A stretch of DNA of 64,000 nucleotides from Marisa cornuarietis (lineage: Eukaryota; Mollusca; Gastropoda; Architaenioglossa; Ampullariidae). Below, in pieces: positions 12,201 through 23,256 of the stretch (positions are counted from its first letter, which is position 1; each line of letters begins with the position of its first letter). The stretch lies in assembly GCA_004794655.1 (NCBI GenBank), contig SMMW01000554.1, positions 11,673,501-11,737,500 on the forward strand, written 5' to 3'. A program made the translations under genes and the position numbers. A model generated the notes under the pieces. It made no database searches. It was not told the origin of the DNA and saw only the letters and a list, made by a program, of their open reading frames with translations.

Positions 12201-13356
12201 TGTATATGGAATACCAGCATGTTAATTAGATTGATAAACATTGAATTATTCATTTGCCTTCATTAACTTAACATTCCTCTAATTGTTTCAGAGCTATCAT
12301 TAACCATTTTACTCCAAAAGTAGACTCCTGGGCAGCTGCAAATCAACTGTCATCACTTACTGAAGAACAGGTGATGTCACAACATCTGTTGCTATTTAGA
12401 GCAAGATTTTGTTTAACTACTTATCAGGATCATTAAGCATTAAGCTTAACCAAGCATTAAAACTTGTTCTGGTGGTTTTATTGACTGGTTCTTCTCTTTC
12501 CCTGGCCATGCTCATGACCTTAGGTGCTTGAAGTTGTGCGTGGAAACTATGACACACTGACGCTTAAGCTGCAGGACAGCCTGGACCAGTTTGAGCGCTA
12601 TGCTGAGAAACCCAAGGAAGTTCCATTTTTCACTAACATGGTGAGCAACTGTCCAGTCTGGTCATATTTTGAATGCTTTGTTGTAATTAACTTTTTCTAG
12701 TTTGAGAACTTTTGAGGTGATAAGATTTAAAAAAAAACTGGTCATCCGATCAGACAAAATGCTTATTAACTGTTGGGGCGGGGGGTTTATAAATGTGATT
12801 ACATTTATGATAGTTCCTAATTCACACTCATAAACCATGTATATAAGTCAAATTCTTTCAAAAATCATCTTTCAGTCTTCATTGTCTTTTTCTTTGAAGT
12901 ATGAAATGCTTGAAGATGTGTCCCTGAAAATGTGCCCACCTTCCTCAGGGTATTGCAAAATAACTCCTGCCAAATCACTAGCACCTTTGCATTAGTTGTG
13001 CATTCTGCAAACTAGTTTGATAGAATTCATGCCTGAAACATTACAGCAGTGGGATGGTTTTCATGTTAAGTGAAAAGAATACATTAAAATATAATTTAAT
13101 AGGAAATTGAGGTGCAGCTAAAAAAAATGTGAGTTGATGCCCCAAAACATAAGAGACCCAGTTTCTGCCCACTAACAGACTGCAATATTTCTATCATTTT
13201 GAAACAACCCCCAATACCATTGAACAAATGTGGAACTTTTAATGTTGGCATCATTTTCAGGTACGATCCATCATCTGTGATGTGAGGAAGTGCAATCTGT
13301 CAAATATGTCAGCACAACATCAAGAACTCTTGCAGGAGTTGTCTACCATCAGCTGA
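287..13356 (+). CDS. ARMH3: ARMH3 (C10orf76) homologue, 3' 22 coding exons; 5' part off window
   Basis: Armadillo-like helical domain protein 3. In vertebrates this family binds PI4KB and supports PI4P synthesis at the Golgi; that role is family knowledge. Exons: 287-394, 874-966, 1335-1409, 1948-2034, 2390-2446, 3585-3628, 3781-3841, 4744-4790, 5063-5138, 7211-7286, 7673-7786, 8010-8068, 8304-8369, 8515-8584, 9073-9133, 9525-9613, 9906-9988, 10149-10275, 10670-10745, 12292-12370, 12524-12640, 13261-13356 (TGA 13354-13356). All have AG/GT borders and phases close, giving 1761 nt and 586 aa, roughly the last 85% of a protein about 690 aa long in vertebrates. Diagnostic stretches include [70 protein letters not shown] and [20 protein letters not shown]. 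The exon at 7211-7286 is a Ser/Thr/Pro-rich linker. No frameshift was seen. Identity is very secure; the missing N-terminal ~100 residues must lie to the left. Confidence 0.97.
2447..3584 (+). other. ARMH3 intron of 1.1 kb with an unidentified insertion-like block
   Basis: From about 2575 to 2900 the base composition is clearly more GC-rich than in the flanking intron. A purine run (TTTTAAAGGGGGATTGG at about 2750) resembles a polypurine tract. The rest, to about 3420, is AT-rich with short repeated words (ATTGGATTAT at about 2960 and 2990). No coding similarity was recognised. It may be an old LTR or other transposon fragment, but no ends or target-site duplication could be defined. Confidence 0.3.
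4945..5000 (+). mobile_element. 3' tail of a non-LTR retroposon (LINE or LINE-mobilised)
   Basis: The segment GCCCTCCGGGACAAATAAAG followed by short TTATC units is the typical end of CR1/L2/I-type non-LTR elements: a small GC hairpin, then AATAAAG, then a short simple repeat. It is preceded by a T-run at 4932-4945. Only the last ~55 bp are present, as expected of a 5'-truncated insertion. It lies in the ARMH3 intron upstream of the exon at 5063. The family is not identified. Confidence 0.5.
5401..5432. repeat. Two overlapping perfect palindromes
   Basis: Positions 5401-5414 (GTGTTATATAACAC) form a perfect 14-bp palindrome. Positions 5411-5432 form a perfect 22-bp palindrome with arms ACACTTCATAT/ATATGAAGTGT. 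They sit 21 bp upstream of the hAT-like element's left terminus. Confidence 0.85.
5448..7104 (+). mobile_element. Decayed hAT-type DNA transposon (ZNF862-like) in ARMH3 intron
   Basis: The left terminus CAGAGGTAATTCTAGG (5454-5469) is the exact reverse complement of 7083-7098, a perfect 16-bp terminal inverted repeat. GGTTTA lies immediately outside both ends (5448-5453 and 7099-7104), consistent with the conserved core of a target-site duplication; hAT duplications are normally 8 bp. Inside, on the + strand, are colinear remains of a transposase with an N-terminal zinc finger and a C-terminal hAT dimerisation segment. The 1.65-kb body has a higher GC content near the left end than the intron around it. 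The whole element lies between the ARMH3 exons ending 5138 and starting 7211 and does not disturb the gene. Confidence 0.75.
5966..6719 (+). pseudogene. hAT transposase remnant: zinc finger plus C-terminal fragments
   Basis: Positions 5966-6061 encode a finger containing [20 protein letters not shown], which matches the pattern (basic-W-x-x-W-hydrophobic ... C-x2-C) at the start of ZNF862/KIAA1586-like hAT-derived proteins; a stop follows at 6062-6064. Further on are pieces around 6358 ([15 protein letters not shown]), 6458 ([20 protein letters not shown]) and 6651 ([16 protein letters not shown]). These correspond to the region before and inside the hAT C-terminal dimerisation domain. The pieces are in different frames and separated by stops, so no protein can be made from this copy. 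Confidence 0.6.
9152..9232. repeat. Tandem repeat, three ~27-bp units
   Basis: Three consecutive units start at 9152, 9179 and 9206 with the shared core GAGGTTATxGTACAA (the third is more diverged). The array begins 18 bp inside the ARMH3 intron downstream of the exon ending 9133. Confidence 0.75.
10920..11880 (+). repeat. Repeat-derived block in ARMH3 intron (SINE-like B box and internal direct repeat)
   Basis: GGAGTTCAAATCCCAAC at about 11189-11205 fits a tRNA-type Pol III B box (GGTTCAANNCC). It is preceded by a tRNA-like stretch (GCAAGGCCAGG). Two related segments, at about 10990-11030 (TATATAAGGCTCTGTAGAAAG) and about 11680-11725 (TAAATAAAGCTTTGTGAAAAG), both continue with GAGCTCA...ACT/GCTC.TTTCAT. 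They look like copies of the same piece some 690 bp apart. No coding content was recognised. The intron (10746-12291) is one of the longest in the gene. Confidence 0.4.
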
Positions 13357-14005
13357 GAGTGTTCTGAAGAATTCTGTATAGACGATATTTGTGTGGTCTT
13401 AACTGAAAGGTTTTTTAACAGGCACTCTTTGGTCAGCACTTCAAGATAAATGAAAAGGGTTAAAGTTAAAAACTGATATTTTTTTTTGAATAGTTTCTGT
13501 GGTTGTCTGCCAGATCCAAGAGCACTGAATGTCTTTTTTATGTAACAGGGGATGACATGAATGTATGCTTGTATGGTACACATGTACTTGGGCATTTTGT
13601 GCTGGGCATTTAACAGTTGTTAAATGCAAAGATTTTTATGAGCTGTTATAATGAATAATTACCACAATCTGTCATATGCTCAACTGCAGGTTATTGGAAA
13701 ATCTGGTGTTCTTAGAACATTGGTTTGTTGATACAAAATCTTTATGAGGCTGATAAGATAAATGTTTCTAAATTATGCTTCATGTTAGGCCACTTAGTTC
13801 TGAGAGAGTGTGCTTGGGTTGTTTACCCAGTTTATTTAAAGTCATAATTTTTTTTAAAGCACTGCATGCTATTGATTTTCCAGTTGTTTCATCAATTTCC
13901 TTACAAAACAACCATTAAGAATAAGGACTGTACAGTAGTCCTATATATGACATCATTATGGATGCACTGTGTAACAATGAATAAAAACTGTTTTTAAAAC
14001 AAATG
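13357..14005 (+). other. ARMH3 3' UTR
   Basis: AT-rich sequence runs from the stop codon to the first well-placed polyadenylation signal, AATAAA at 13980-13985. An A-rich stretch follows at 14007-14016. Further AATAAA hexamers at 14219-14224 and 14765-14770 could serve longer transcripts. The true end is not determinable here. Confidence 0.6.
13980..13985 (+). terminator. Polyadenylation signal AATAAA, probable for ARMH3
   Basis: This is a canonical hexamer 624 bp after the ARMH3 stop codon, in the tail-to-tail interval with SNAPC1. Later hexamers on the same strand are alternatives. Confidence 0.5.
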
Positions 14006-14518
14006 TGAAAAAAAAACTTTTTTCAATGCAAAATGAAATCAAGATTAGTCAGCCAGGAATGATCTCCTTTTATGCAGCAGCCATTGATGTTGAAGGTAAT
14101 GCTGCATTGATAAAAAGTACCCACTAGCTTAGAGGCAGAACACAGTTGCTCTTGATCCTTGAAAATGGTTAAATACACCCACAATGAGATCTCTAGTTTG
14201 AATTTAGTTCTCATGCACAATAAATGGTTAAACTGCTGGTTTCATTCATTTTGTTGATTGTGCCCAAATTGTGAGAATTTTGGTCATCATTCATGCATTA
14301 CCTGACAGATTCTTACAATTGGTTTTCGAAAACTTTGAAATATTATTTTGAAACAATGATGTCAATTCCACTTTGAAGAAAATGTAAAAGCACCTTGTAA
14401 AATGTTTGTGCAATATAGAGTTATTCTCATCTGGCTGGTTGGATTTTTATCTTCCATTTGTGCACGATTGTGTAAACATAGTTAAACAACTGTCATGAGA
14501 GGAGAAAACATGTTATTC

Positions 14519-14594
14519 ACACCCATTACTCTTGCATTAGTGTCACATACAGTTTTACACCCATTATTCTTGCATTATTGTCACATACAGTTTT
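14519..14594. repeat. 38-bp tandem duplication
   Basis: The two copies (14519-14556 and 14557-14594) differ at two positions within the core ACACCCATTAxTCTTGCATT. They lie between the convergent 3' ends of ARMH3 and SNAPC1. Confidence 0.85.
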
Positions 14595-14948
14595 CAAAAA
14601 TCTGTAAACAGGTTTGAGGTTCTGTATATGATGACACAGCAGACTTTAAAATGTTGCACACCTGAATAAGCTCTGTGAAGGCATAACAAAATGTTTGAGG
14701 AATGTTAATGAAATTTTCTGGTAACAAAAGACAACAAGTACATACTACTCAAAACTGACTTTGCAATAAAACTTTTTCCTCTCCATCATCGTTCAACAAA
14801 ATTTTGAAATGTGTCCAGTTAAATTTTAAAGAAAAACAACAGAGCAGCATGAGAACAAAAGTAGGCATTAATGTGCAATAATTATGTTAGCTGCACATGC
14901 TCATTATTGCAATATGCCTAGAAGTCCATCCCAAAGATCATACAAGCA

Positions 14949-14954
14949 TTTATT
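14949..14954 (-). terminator. Polyadenylation signal (AATAAA on minus strand), probable for SNAPC1
   Basis: TTTATT on the + strand reads AATAAA on the - strand, 12 bp after the SNAPC1 stop codon, implying a very short 3' UTR. Other downstream sites cannot be excluded. Confidence 0.45.
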
Positions 14955-14965
14955 TACTATTCATC

Positions 14966-17900
14966 TCACTGCGTCTTGGGGCTTTTAGGTCTTCCAATTT
15001 TTCTCTTGGTCAATATCCCTAAATCTACCTGGTGGGCCATACGAACCTTTTTTGGGGGTCCTTGTGCTTTTCTAACATTGTGTTCTTCACCTGCACTTCT
15101 CTTCTTGCTGTGTCCTGTTTTGCCATTGGTGATCTCTTCTCCTGGCATTAGCTGTTCTGTTGTAGACACAACTCTACTTTCAGAGCGTTTTGTCTGGACC
15201 ATCTTTCCTAGATTACAAGCAAACAGGTCTTGTTGATTAAAGCAATGAATCCCAATAAAAACATTTTTCAAAAGTGCACAAAGTAGGTTGCAAAAATGCA
15301 TCAAGGCTTTTATTCTCTTCTTACTGAATGTGCTGGTGCAGTGAAAAGCTGAATCAGTCATTGTGAAGAGATTCTAGACTTCAAAGTTCATGCCAAATTC
15401 ATTTGCACAGACAGATAACAAACGTAAAGTTGTAGATTGTAAACTAACCATAATTATAAACAATAACGATAAAATTACCAACCTCCTAGTGTTGTTCCTT
15501 CTTGCAGTCGTGGCATATTCAGAATGACTTTGTCACTTGAACTGCCTGGGTTTGAGATGTGTCCTTCAGGCTGAGTGCCAGATTCTGATGCTTGTTTACT
15601 GCGCAAGTTTGTCTCCTTCTTGGGACCTGGTAGAGAATAATATATGGAAACTAGGTCATTGTACAGTTGTCTGTCACATGTTGAAATAAAGATTTTTGCT
15701 TAACTTAATACTCTTGGTACAGACATAATTATAAATATAAGACATCAATAATAGTGCAATACATAAATAACATCCAGATATAGTGTGATCAAAACTGATA
15801 GATATCAAACTTAGTTTTATACTGCAAACACCCACTTCCTCAAGAAAGGCGAATTAACTTGAGTCATAAACTTCTCAGTACAATACAATGCAACACAACT
15901 TGTATCATCCACTAGGGCAATTATTATGGTTCACTTACTAATAAGTATACAGCTCAATACATAGGAGAAAAACAACACAATTTGCTAACAGATGGTTCAC
16001 TACATTGGGTCAACACGATTAAGGCCTGCACAGTCAGCCAAACATATGGCACGGTAAATTACTTGTAGTGAATACTGATTTTATCTACTGGCCGAAAAAA
16101 AGGAGAACTCACATGTCTGCATGTGATCAGTAACAATGAAAATGTAAGTTGCTTTTCTAAGGATTTGTGGACTGATAAGACATCTAAGTACCTCTGCTTG
16201 GTTCCAAAGATCTTGAAACAGATATTAACAAGGTTGACTAGATTGTAACTGTTTGTTAGGGAGAAGTTGTAAAAACAGAAAGTAAAAAAAAAAAAGTGAT
16301 GAGGCTCTCAGTGAGAAAGAATTAAGTGAGAATCACAGAGCTGACAGAGAAAGACCTTTCTGTAGCAAGTTCGAGTGTTGATGGTCCCTTCAAGGAGTTG
16401 GATTGGTTGTTTGAATTGTGAGTAAGTTCTTCCACCTTGAGGTGATTTCACACCATTAGGGGAGAGGGATAATGGAGGGAGCAAGGAGTACCTGCAGAAA
16501 GTCCCCTGACAGCCAGCTCTGCAAACAAGGTATTCCATAATGAGATCTGAACCCAGGAACTTTTAGTTCCCACTGCAGCAATGATAAGCGAGTGTTTTAC
16601 AGTGGGTAGGAACCACGGGGACGAAGGGAAAGGGCAGCTGCTGCCTCCAAAAAGATACTGAGGAGGCAAGAATGTGAACATTGTTCACTGTCAGAATGGA
16701 GTTTGCCCCTCCCCAAAGCCGAGCATTTTCTTACGCCACTGTTTCAACCACTTCACTACTGAAATTTGTCAGTGTTGGCACCCCATTTAACATTTCTGTC
16801 AAAGTAAGTGGCCACATATTTATTTATATATTCGAAAGCCAATGACCTTCTATTAAACAGTTGAGCATGCTAATCACCAAGCTATCTGTGACATGTCACC
16901 ACGAAATGAGTCTTAATTTGCACACACCAGTTTGGTAGCAAAGGCCCATAAAGATGATTAGGGTCAACTGCAGTTTCACTTTTTTGTGAAAATGAATTCC
17001 TTGGTCATTAAACTAACAGAGAAATACATTGTTGTGTTAAAAAAGAAGTGAGAAATGGTCTTAAAATACATTTAAGGTACCCCATGGTGATCAGTCACAA
17101 TTTCTGCAGGAAAATGATGAAATTCAAATGCTGTTACTGTATCCCAGTCAGAACCCCATCGTATTATACCTTACCAGAGGGCCCAGAGTCTGTAGTTTCA
17201 ATCTCTATAATTACAAATTCAAATATTAATCATGTGTGTGCAAAAGTTTATGAATAAACAAATCTGGTCATTGATCCGATCTCTATCCAATGGTCTAATT
17301 AAATGGTGACATCCTTGATAACAAGAAGAAATGCACTGAGTGATTGGCTGATGGGGAGGACACTCGTTACTTCCTCGAGTCTTTCCTCACACTGCGTAAA
17401 TTGCTGCATAAAGCAAGAGAATGGTAAAAAAAGCATCTTATTGATGAAGATTTAATAGCTTTACTTAATTCCAATCAATCTTCCACTCTTCAATATTCGG
17501 AACAGTAAAAACTTGGAAGATAAATTACAGAATATTTTTAGAAAGATGTTACTGACAACCTAGTGAACCACTTCAATGGATCTGAGCGTGAGGGAACATT
17601 TACATGAGAAAAGTAATCACACTGACAAAGATGTTAAAGTACCACTTGCTTAATTCATTTTTTGAATGGAGAAGAGAGACATGAGTATTCTGTTGTTTTT
17701 TTCTGTGAGTATGCATGCTGACTGAAATGCAGTAACACTTTTCTACCACTGCTGTTGCTGTTTGTATTAATAACAGAGTAAGGTACTAAAAACTTACAAA
17801 TATTCAATGGTTTGCAGATCTTGTGACTTGAAATAACATAGCTTGTTGTGTTTTATCCTTGTGCAAAATATAGCACAATTCGAATTATTATTAGTACATG

Positions 17901-20900
17901 TTGCTAATAAAAAATCTAGTGGAATTGCTGAAAAACTTTGAACCTGCTTTTCTCAAAATAGCAATATCATACTTGCACACTTCAAACCTGTAAAACTCAC
18001 TCAATTTAGGGACTAGAAGGACAATTTTGTTATCAAAAGAAAGCTCAAAACCATACATTTTAATTATATACAAATTTTCAAAATCCCAAATTTTTGAGCT
18101 AGGTCTCATTTTGTGGTGACGGGTCACATATGGTATTATGTTTGGAGTAAATCTACAGAAAACACAACTGAGTAGAATGCAGGAGGAGAAGTCTGTTCAA
18201 AAACAGGCCATGAGGTACAAAATTTTTAACAAACTTCTTCTCACAATACTTACAGTCTCCATCTTCCTTGGAGAATTATTAAACATATGATAAGATCCTG
18301 GTTTAGAAAGCATTAATTAAATTGTATTTGAACGTTCTAATTTTCTCTGTTTATCTCTCTTCATCTTAAAATTGTTCCATGAAGTTGGTAAATGATGCAT
18401 CACGAAAGCAAAATTTAGTACTTGGCTCTCCATATCCAACTATGCTTTTACAAGAATCAATGGTAGCTCTTACCACATTTCATTCTAAAAAAAACAGATC
18501 AGATTCTTACGTCCACGTTTTTTAGGTGACACTGTCTTTTCTGGGGATTCAACCAAAAAACTGCGGTGCTTTTTGTGCTGCTGATTCTTGATGCCTTTAA
18601 ACGCAAGCTTTCTTAGCTTTGTTCTTTTACGACCCATGCTGTCTGACTGTAACGAAATTGAAAGAGATCACGTGAAAATTAAAGCACAAATCCAGGAAAG
18701 AAATCTAAAGATATCTGAGATTCTGATATCTGAGGTATGAGATTCCCAATAGTGATCCAGTCTCTTTGTCCTATGGCATAAAAATTCAATATACCAAACA
18801 ATGATATGGTAGGAGTCAAAACAGATTTGGTTGATAGAGTGATGCTTCTTGGTGAAGAGAATACCTATTAGTCATGCCAATTTACAAAGAAAATCTACCT
18901 CTATAGTAGCATCCATGTCGCTGCTAGTGGAATTAGATTCATCTTCAAAGGTAGTATTTCTCTTCTGCCCCTTCTGGAAAGTGCGCAAAAGAAGAAACAG
19001 AAAATAAAGAGAAAAAATGCCTGATGGATGTAAAAATGCACATTATCTGAATTACAATACAACAATGTTTAATAATTACGGTTAGCAATAAAAAATAAAT
19101 AAACAACAGCCCACCTTTGTGTCATTTTTGTTTTGGCACTGCTCATGATGCTTCTTCAAATGACTGCACAGAAATCAGTTTACTTTTAAGATAACAAAGT
19201 TTTAGTCAGAGATCATTGTACTAAAAGCAGTGTAGTGATAATGAAAATTCAAGCACAATCTGACTTGCAGGAAAATGGGACATTTCGTAACGTGGCACTT
19301 TACGCGATCTCTTAATAAGTTAAAAATCAACACAATAACATAATTAAGTAAAATTAGCCTACACGAGGGAGGAGATGAACATGTTTATTACCCTATAAAT
19401 GTAATGCATTTTTCCAAACATACCACCAAATTTTCCAAAAAGAAACTGAAGATTAATTATAATTTTTTCCTTTCTTTCAGTACATGTGTTCAGAAACATC
19501 AAGTTTTGATTGGGTGATAAAGTATGCTGTATTTTAGTGCTGTGCCCAGTTACATATATTGAGACATAAATGAGACTTGTCATATAAAAACAATCACCAT
19601 CAATACGTACTCTGCAACAGAGACTGGAAATTTTTCTTGCAGGATGTCGAGAGATCTGTCAGGTCTCATTGCATCTGGACCTGCCAATCTTACTTTTAGC
19701 TGATGGTACTGCGTATGAACAAGACTCAGTTGCTGCAATAGCAAGAAATACAAACCTTGTGGCATGAGCCATAACTGAAATTGCTAGGACCAAAATCCAA
19801 GCAGCTAAAAGTTGCATAATTAGACTATATTATCTTTCAAATGGGTACGTCAGTCTGTTTCCACAAAATTTTTGACCTCGTTTAACCTATCACATTTTTA
19901 AATGTTGTACAGTGCAAGCTACTAAAGGTAACATATAGAAATGATGACCAAGGATATTATTTTATCCCCAACTGAACAGTAATTATAACCCTTGAGAGTA
20001 ATCTGCAGCCTGCTGATTGTGATTGAAGGAAAAACTATTGATCTGGTGCAGGAGCTTGACAATGACTGAAAAACAATCACTTATAAATGAGCATCTTGTA
20101 TAATTTATATTTTCTAGTTTATCAGTAAATCTAAACCTGCAGCTGAGTTTCATGTTTGTTAACAAGTCTGAGGCACAGAAAGTCAAAGAAAAGCAAAATG
20201 TACAAGAAACTGAAGTTGATTTTTTTCTCTTCAGTTTCAGTCACATCTTACAGTCCAGTTGAATGTTTGGCTATTTCTTATAAAATCTTAATTTTATTGC
20301 TCTAACTTGTCATGAAGAAAGGATATTTTTATATAATACTTAGACATATACGTTCTTTCTGGTAAAGTGCATGGTATTTTATGTGAGTTACACTGAAAAG
20401 TTGCAATTAAACCTAGACATGGGTATATCTGCTTCTTAACAGTTGATGTTCTTCAAAAATAAACAAACAAACAAGCAAAAAACTGTGGAACTTTTGACCT
20501 TAATGCAACAAAATGCCCACAGGAATAACAGTACATTATGTAAGTTTTTATTCTGGTCATAAGTTATAACTGTATACATATACAATAATATGTTCAACAA
20601 AATAATAAATATAATGTGTGCAGCTATGGGCTGTGTATCACACCTTACTAATTTACCTCCATGACTTCCTCTGTGAAAAGATCGTCAATAGACTGCCGGT
20701 CATCTCTTAAAGCCTCTGCCATGCTTGTGGACTCAGGTCCATTTGATGTGTAGCGTGTTGCAGACTACAAAAGAATAAAACTAAGTAACTCTCTTTTTTT
20801 TGTGACGATATACTGATCACGGAGGAGGAATGCAAACTAGAAACAAACTTTAAATTAGTACAAGTAAAATATCAGGTTACTTTAATAAGACTATGCAAGT

Positions 20901-23256
20901 TCGAAGAAATTTCTTGGGTATAAAGTATAGAAATGGAAACATAAAATGGGACAAATTGATTTACCAATCCAGTTAAAGCACAGCTCTTTAGGTTTCTGCT
21001 TCAAGAAGCAAAAATATGGACTTAATATATATTTATATATTTATATCTATTTATATACAAAGCAGTTTAATCCTTTGAGTGAAATCGACCTACTGTTGTG
21101 CAACTGTACTTTGAAGGGAACCACAAACTCCAAGATGCAACATGCTTACACAAAAGATTGTGCATTCAAGTGTTTTGTCTTTTATATGTGGACCTTCGCA
21201 ATCACAGATCTACAGTGATTTGCAGGACAAGCATTCTGATTTAAATTGCGCAAAAATTGTATGCCATGTTTTCTGTTTATACCAAGAATGCCTAGAATTT
21301 TTGTGATCAGCTGTTAGTTACGATGAAATGGCTCTTGAGCAATGGAGTGAATTACTTCAAGGAAAAATATTCATCTCTTACATCATTTGCAATAGCACAA
21401 AAACAAAAAGCCCCATCAGCTAGGAGCTTGTTCAGGATATAGCTGGTATCATGGTGATTCTGTTTTTCAATCTCCTTTTTCAGGGTTACTGTTTGAAACC
21501 ATGCATCAGGCGTCATACGAATCTGAGGAGTGCCAAATACACGAATTCTGGTCAATGACAAACATGGTCTCCAAGCTACAAGCATCAAAAATTAATCTTA
21601 ATATGACACACATTTTAAAATGAATAAGAGTTAGTGAAAGAAACATTATAAAAATGTAAAATTTAATAATAAAAATTACAAATTAGGAAAACTTAAGATT
21701 CCTTTGTTATAGATTACTAACTAGCTTGGTTGCATGAAAAACATGGAACAGTTTCAATGGCCCAGTGAACAGCCAAGACAGTTGTTTATCATAGCATAAG
21801 CAAAATTCATCTTACAGTAAGGAAGATCACTGGAAGAATGCAACCAAACTAATTATACAGACTAAGACTGGGTGGAGGAGTTAAGTGCAAATAAAAATAT
21901 AAAAATAATTTTTCCATTTCTGTACCCATCTTTCATTTATGACTTTTAAGCCAGAGATTTTACCAGACTTAAACACAAATGCGCTATATTTCTGACTAAA
22001 TAATTTGCAATAAAGAAACATTAACTCTGAGTTTCTCTTACAGTTGTCTCCAAGCCACCTCTATAATTACCTGAACTCTTGGTAAACAAGGCTGAGTGTA
22101 GTACAGCCCATACAGCAAATACAGGGCTCCCACACGAGCTTGAAAACCATATGGCATCAGAAACATTTGCACTGCAATCTTCATGGCTTCTTCCACAAAC
22201 TGACAAAACAGATTATTAAACTTTGTAATAATATATGTCTCATTTGTAATTTTTTCCCTGCTGTTATGGAAGCATAAAAGTACATACATAAACTCCCCCA
22301 CAGACACATGGCATAATTAAGCAGTTGCCCTCACAAGTGCAAATCCATATAGTTTTGCACATGTACAAGTTGCATGTGTAAGAATTAATCATGGAACGGT
22401 TTGCTTTAAAGTGCAGTTCATTTATGGACTGAAAAGACTGTGGTGTCATTGTGACAAAAACAGACAAAGTTGTTTCAGTGTTTGCTTTAAGTAAATGCAT
22501 TGCAGTTGAATTTGTAGTACTTAGGTCATTTCATAGTATTTTCTAATTAATTTGTGACAGTGACAAGTACTTACAAATAGTTAATCATGTTCCTTTTTCT
22601 GTTGCTGAAATATTTGATCGATTTAGAACTCAAGGACAAGAATAGTCGAGTTGTGTGGAGATGATAGGCATGTCCTGTCAGGGCAGTTCTGCCAGCTCCT
22701 ATCAGGCCACCAATTCAATGTGCCTGTGTGCAGGTTGTCCTCTTTGACTGGCCAGACTGCTCTGAACGTTGGCGTGTGTGAATCAAGTGTCACTGTATGC
22801 AGTCTGAATTGCGAATGGGTGGCCTGGTTGATAATGACCTGTATAGGAAGTATGAAAGTGCGATGCTGTTGTTGGTTGTTAATTATGTTCTAAGATTTTT
22901 TGTTTTTTCCTGAAGTACTGTAAATGAACTTCTAGGAAAAATCATGGGCATGTACTTCCAGTTTCTGGTCACTCACTCGGGCAAAAGAGTTCTAAGATGC
23001 TTTAACCCCGCTGTTAAGCGTTTGAAAAACTAGAGGTGATGTTACAGCTTACCTCTTTCACTTCTCTCTCCGATTGGCGCCCTGCATACATGAGAGAGAA
23101 CTTTCGTTCTCGCCAAAGTGTTGCGAAAGCTTCATATCTTACAGAGCTTGTTTCTACAAAACTGGTTAGAAGCTTCTCAAAATCTGTCTGAATACCCGTA
23201 GCAGGCGCATATTTCTTGTTTTTAAGTGGTCTTCTTCCACGATTGTTTGAATACAT
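14966..23256 (-). CDS. SNAPC1: snRNA-activating protein complex subunit 1 (SNAP43), complete, 10 coding exons
   Basis: Subunit of SNAPc, which binds the proximal sequence element of snRNA genes for Pol II and Pol III (family knowledge). Exons in transcript order: 23053-23256, 22071-22199, 21382-21522, 20657-20764, 19611-19732, 19115-19163, 18899-18973, 18511-18646, 15483-15626, 14966-15207 (stop 14966-14968). All phases close: 1350 nt, 449 aa (human 368 aa). The first ~160 residues hold the conserved SNAPC1 region, e.g. GIQTDFEKLLTSFVETSSVR, LWRERKF, YGFQARVGALYLLYGLYYTQ and QIRMTPDAW, which aligns without gaps to the human KIRVALKDW segment. The C-terminal half is low-complexity and Lys/Arg-rich, ending KRKIGRPKSPK. 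The start is the first in-frame ATG; a TTG lies 18 bp upstream. Convergent with ARMH3, divergent from the Kelch gene. Confidence 0.95.
16300..16640 (-). mobile_element. tRNA-derived SINE-like element
   Basis: Read on the minus strand, the segment holds CATTGCTGCAGTGGGAACTAA followed by a Pol III B-box-like CTGGGTTCAGATCTC near its start, then an unrelated body. The + strand A-run at 16284-16295 abuts the far end. No target-site duplication was established and the family is not recognised. Confidence 0.4.
17888..18130 (-). repeat. Possible MITE or other interspersed repeat
   Basis: On the minus strand it begins ATATGTGACCCGTCACCAC, a motif I associate with short DNA repeats in marine invertebrates, and runs about 240 bp of AT-rich sequence. 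The other end shows only weak inverted similarity, so the class is uncertain. Confidence 0.3.

Larger units (their letters stand above)
15627..18510 (-). other. SNAPC1 intron of 2.9 kb carrying repeats
   Basis: This is the longest SNAPC1 intron, between the exons 18511-18646 and 15483-15626. It contains a SINE-like unit and a possible MITE, listed separately. The rest is AT-rich with no coding similarity. Confidence 0.7.

Noticed and set aside
22038..22070. Extended SNAPC1 exon 2 reading VIIEVAWRQL as the main form
   Set aside because: The shorter exon joins in phase to 21522 and gives an ungapped family match; the extension is kept only as a possible isoform.
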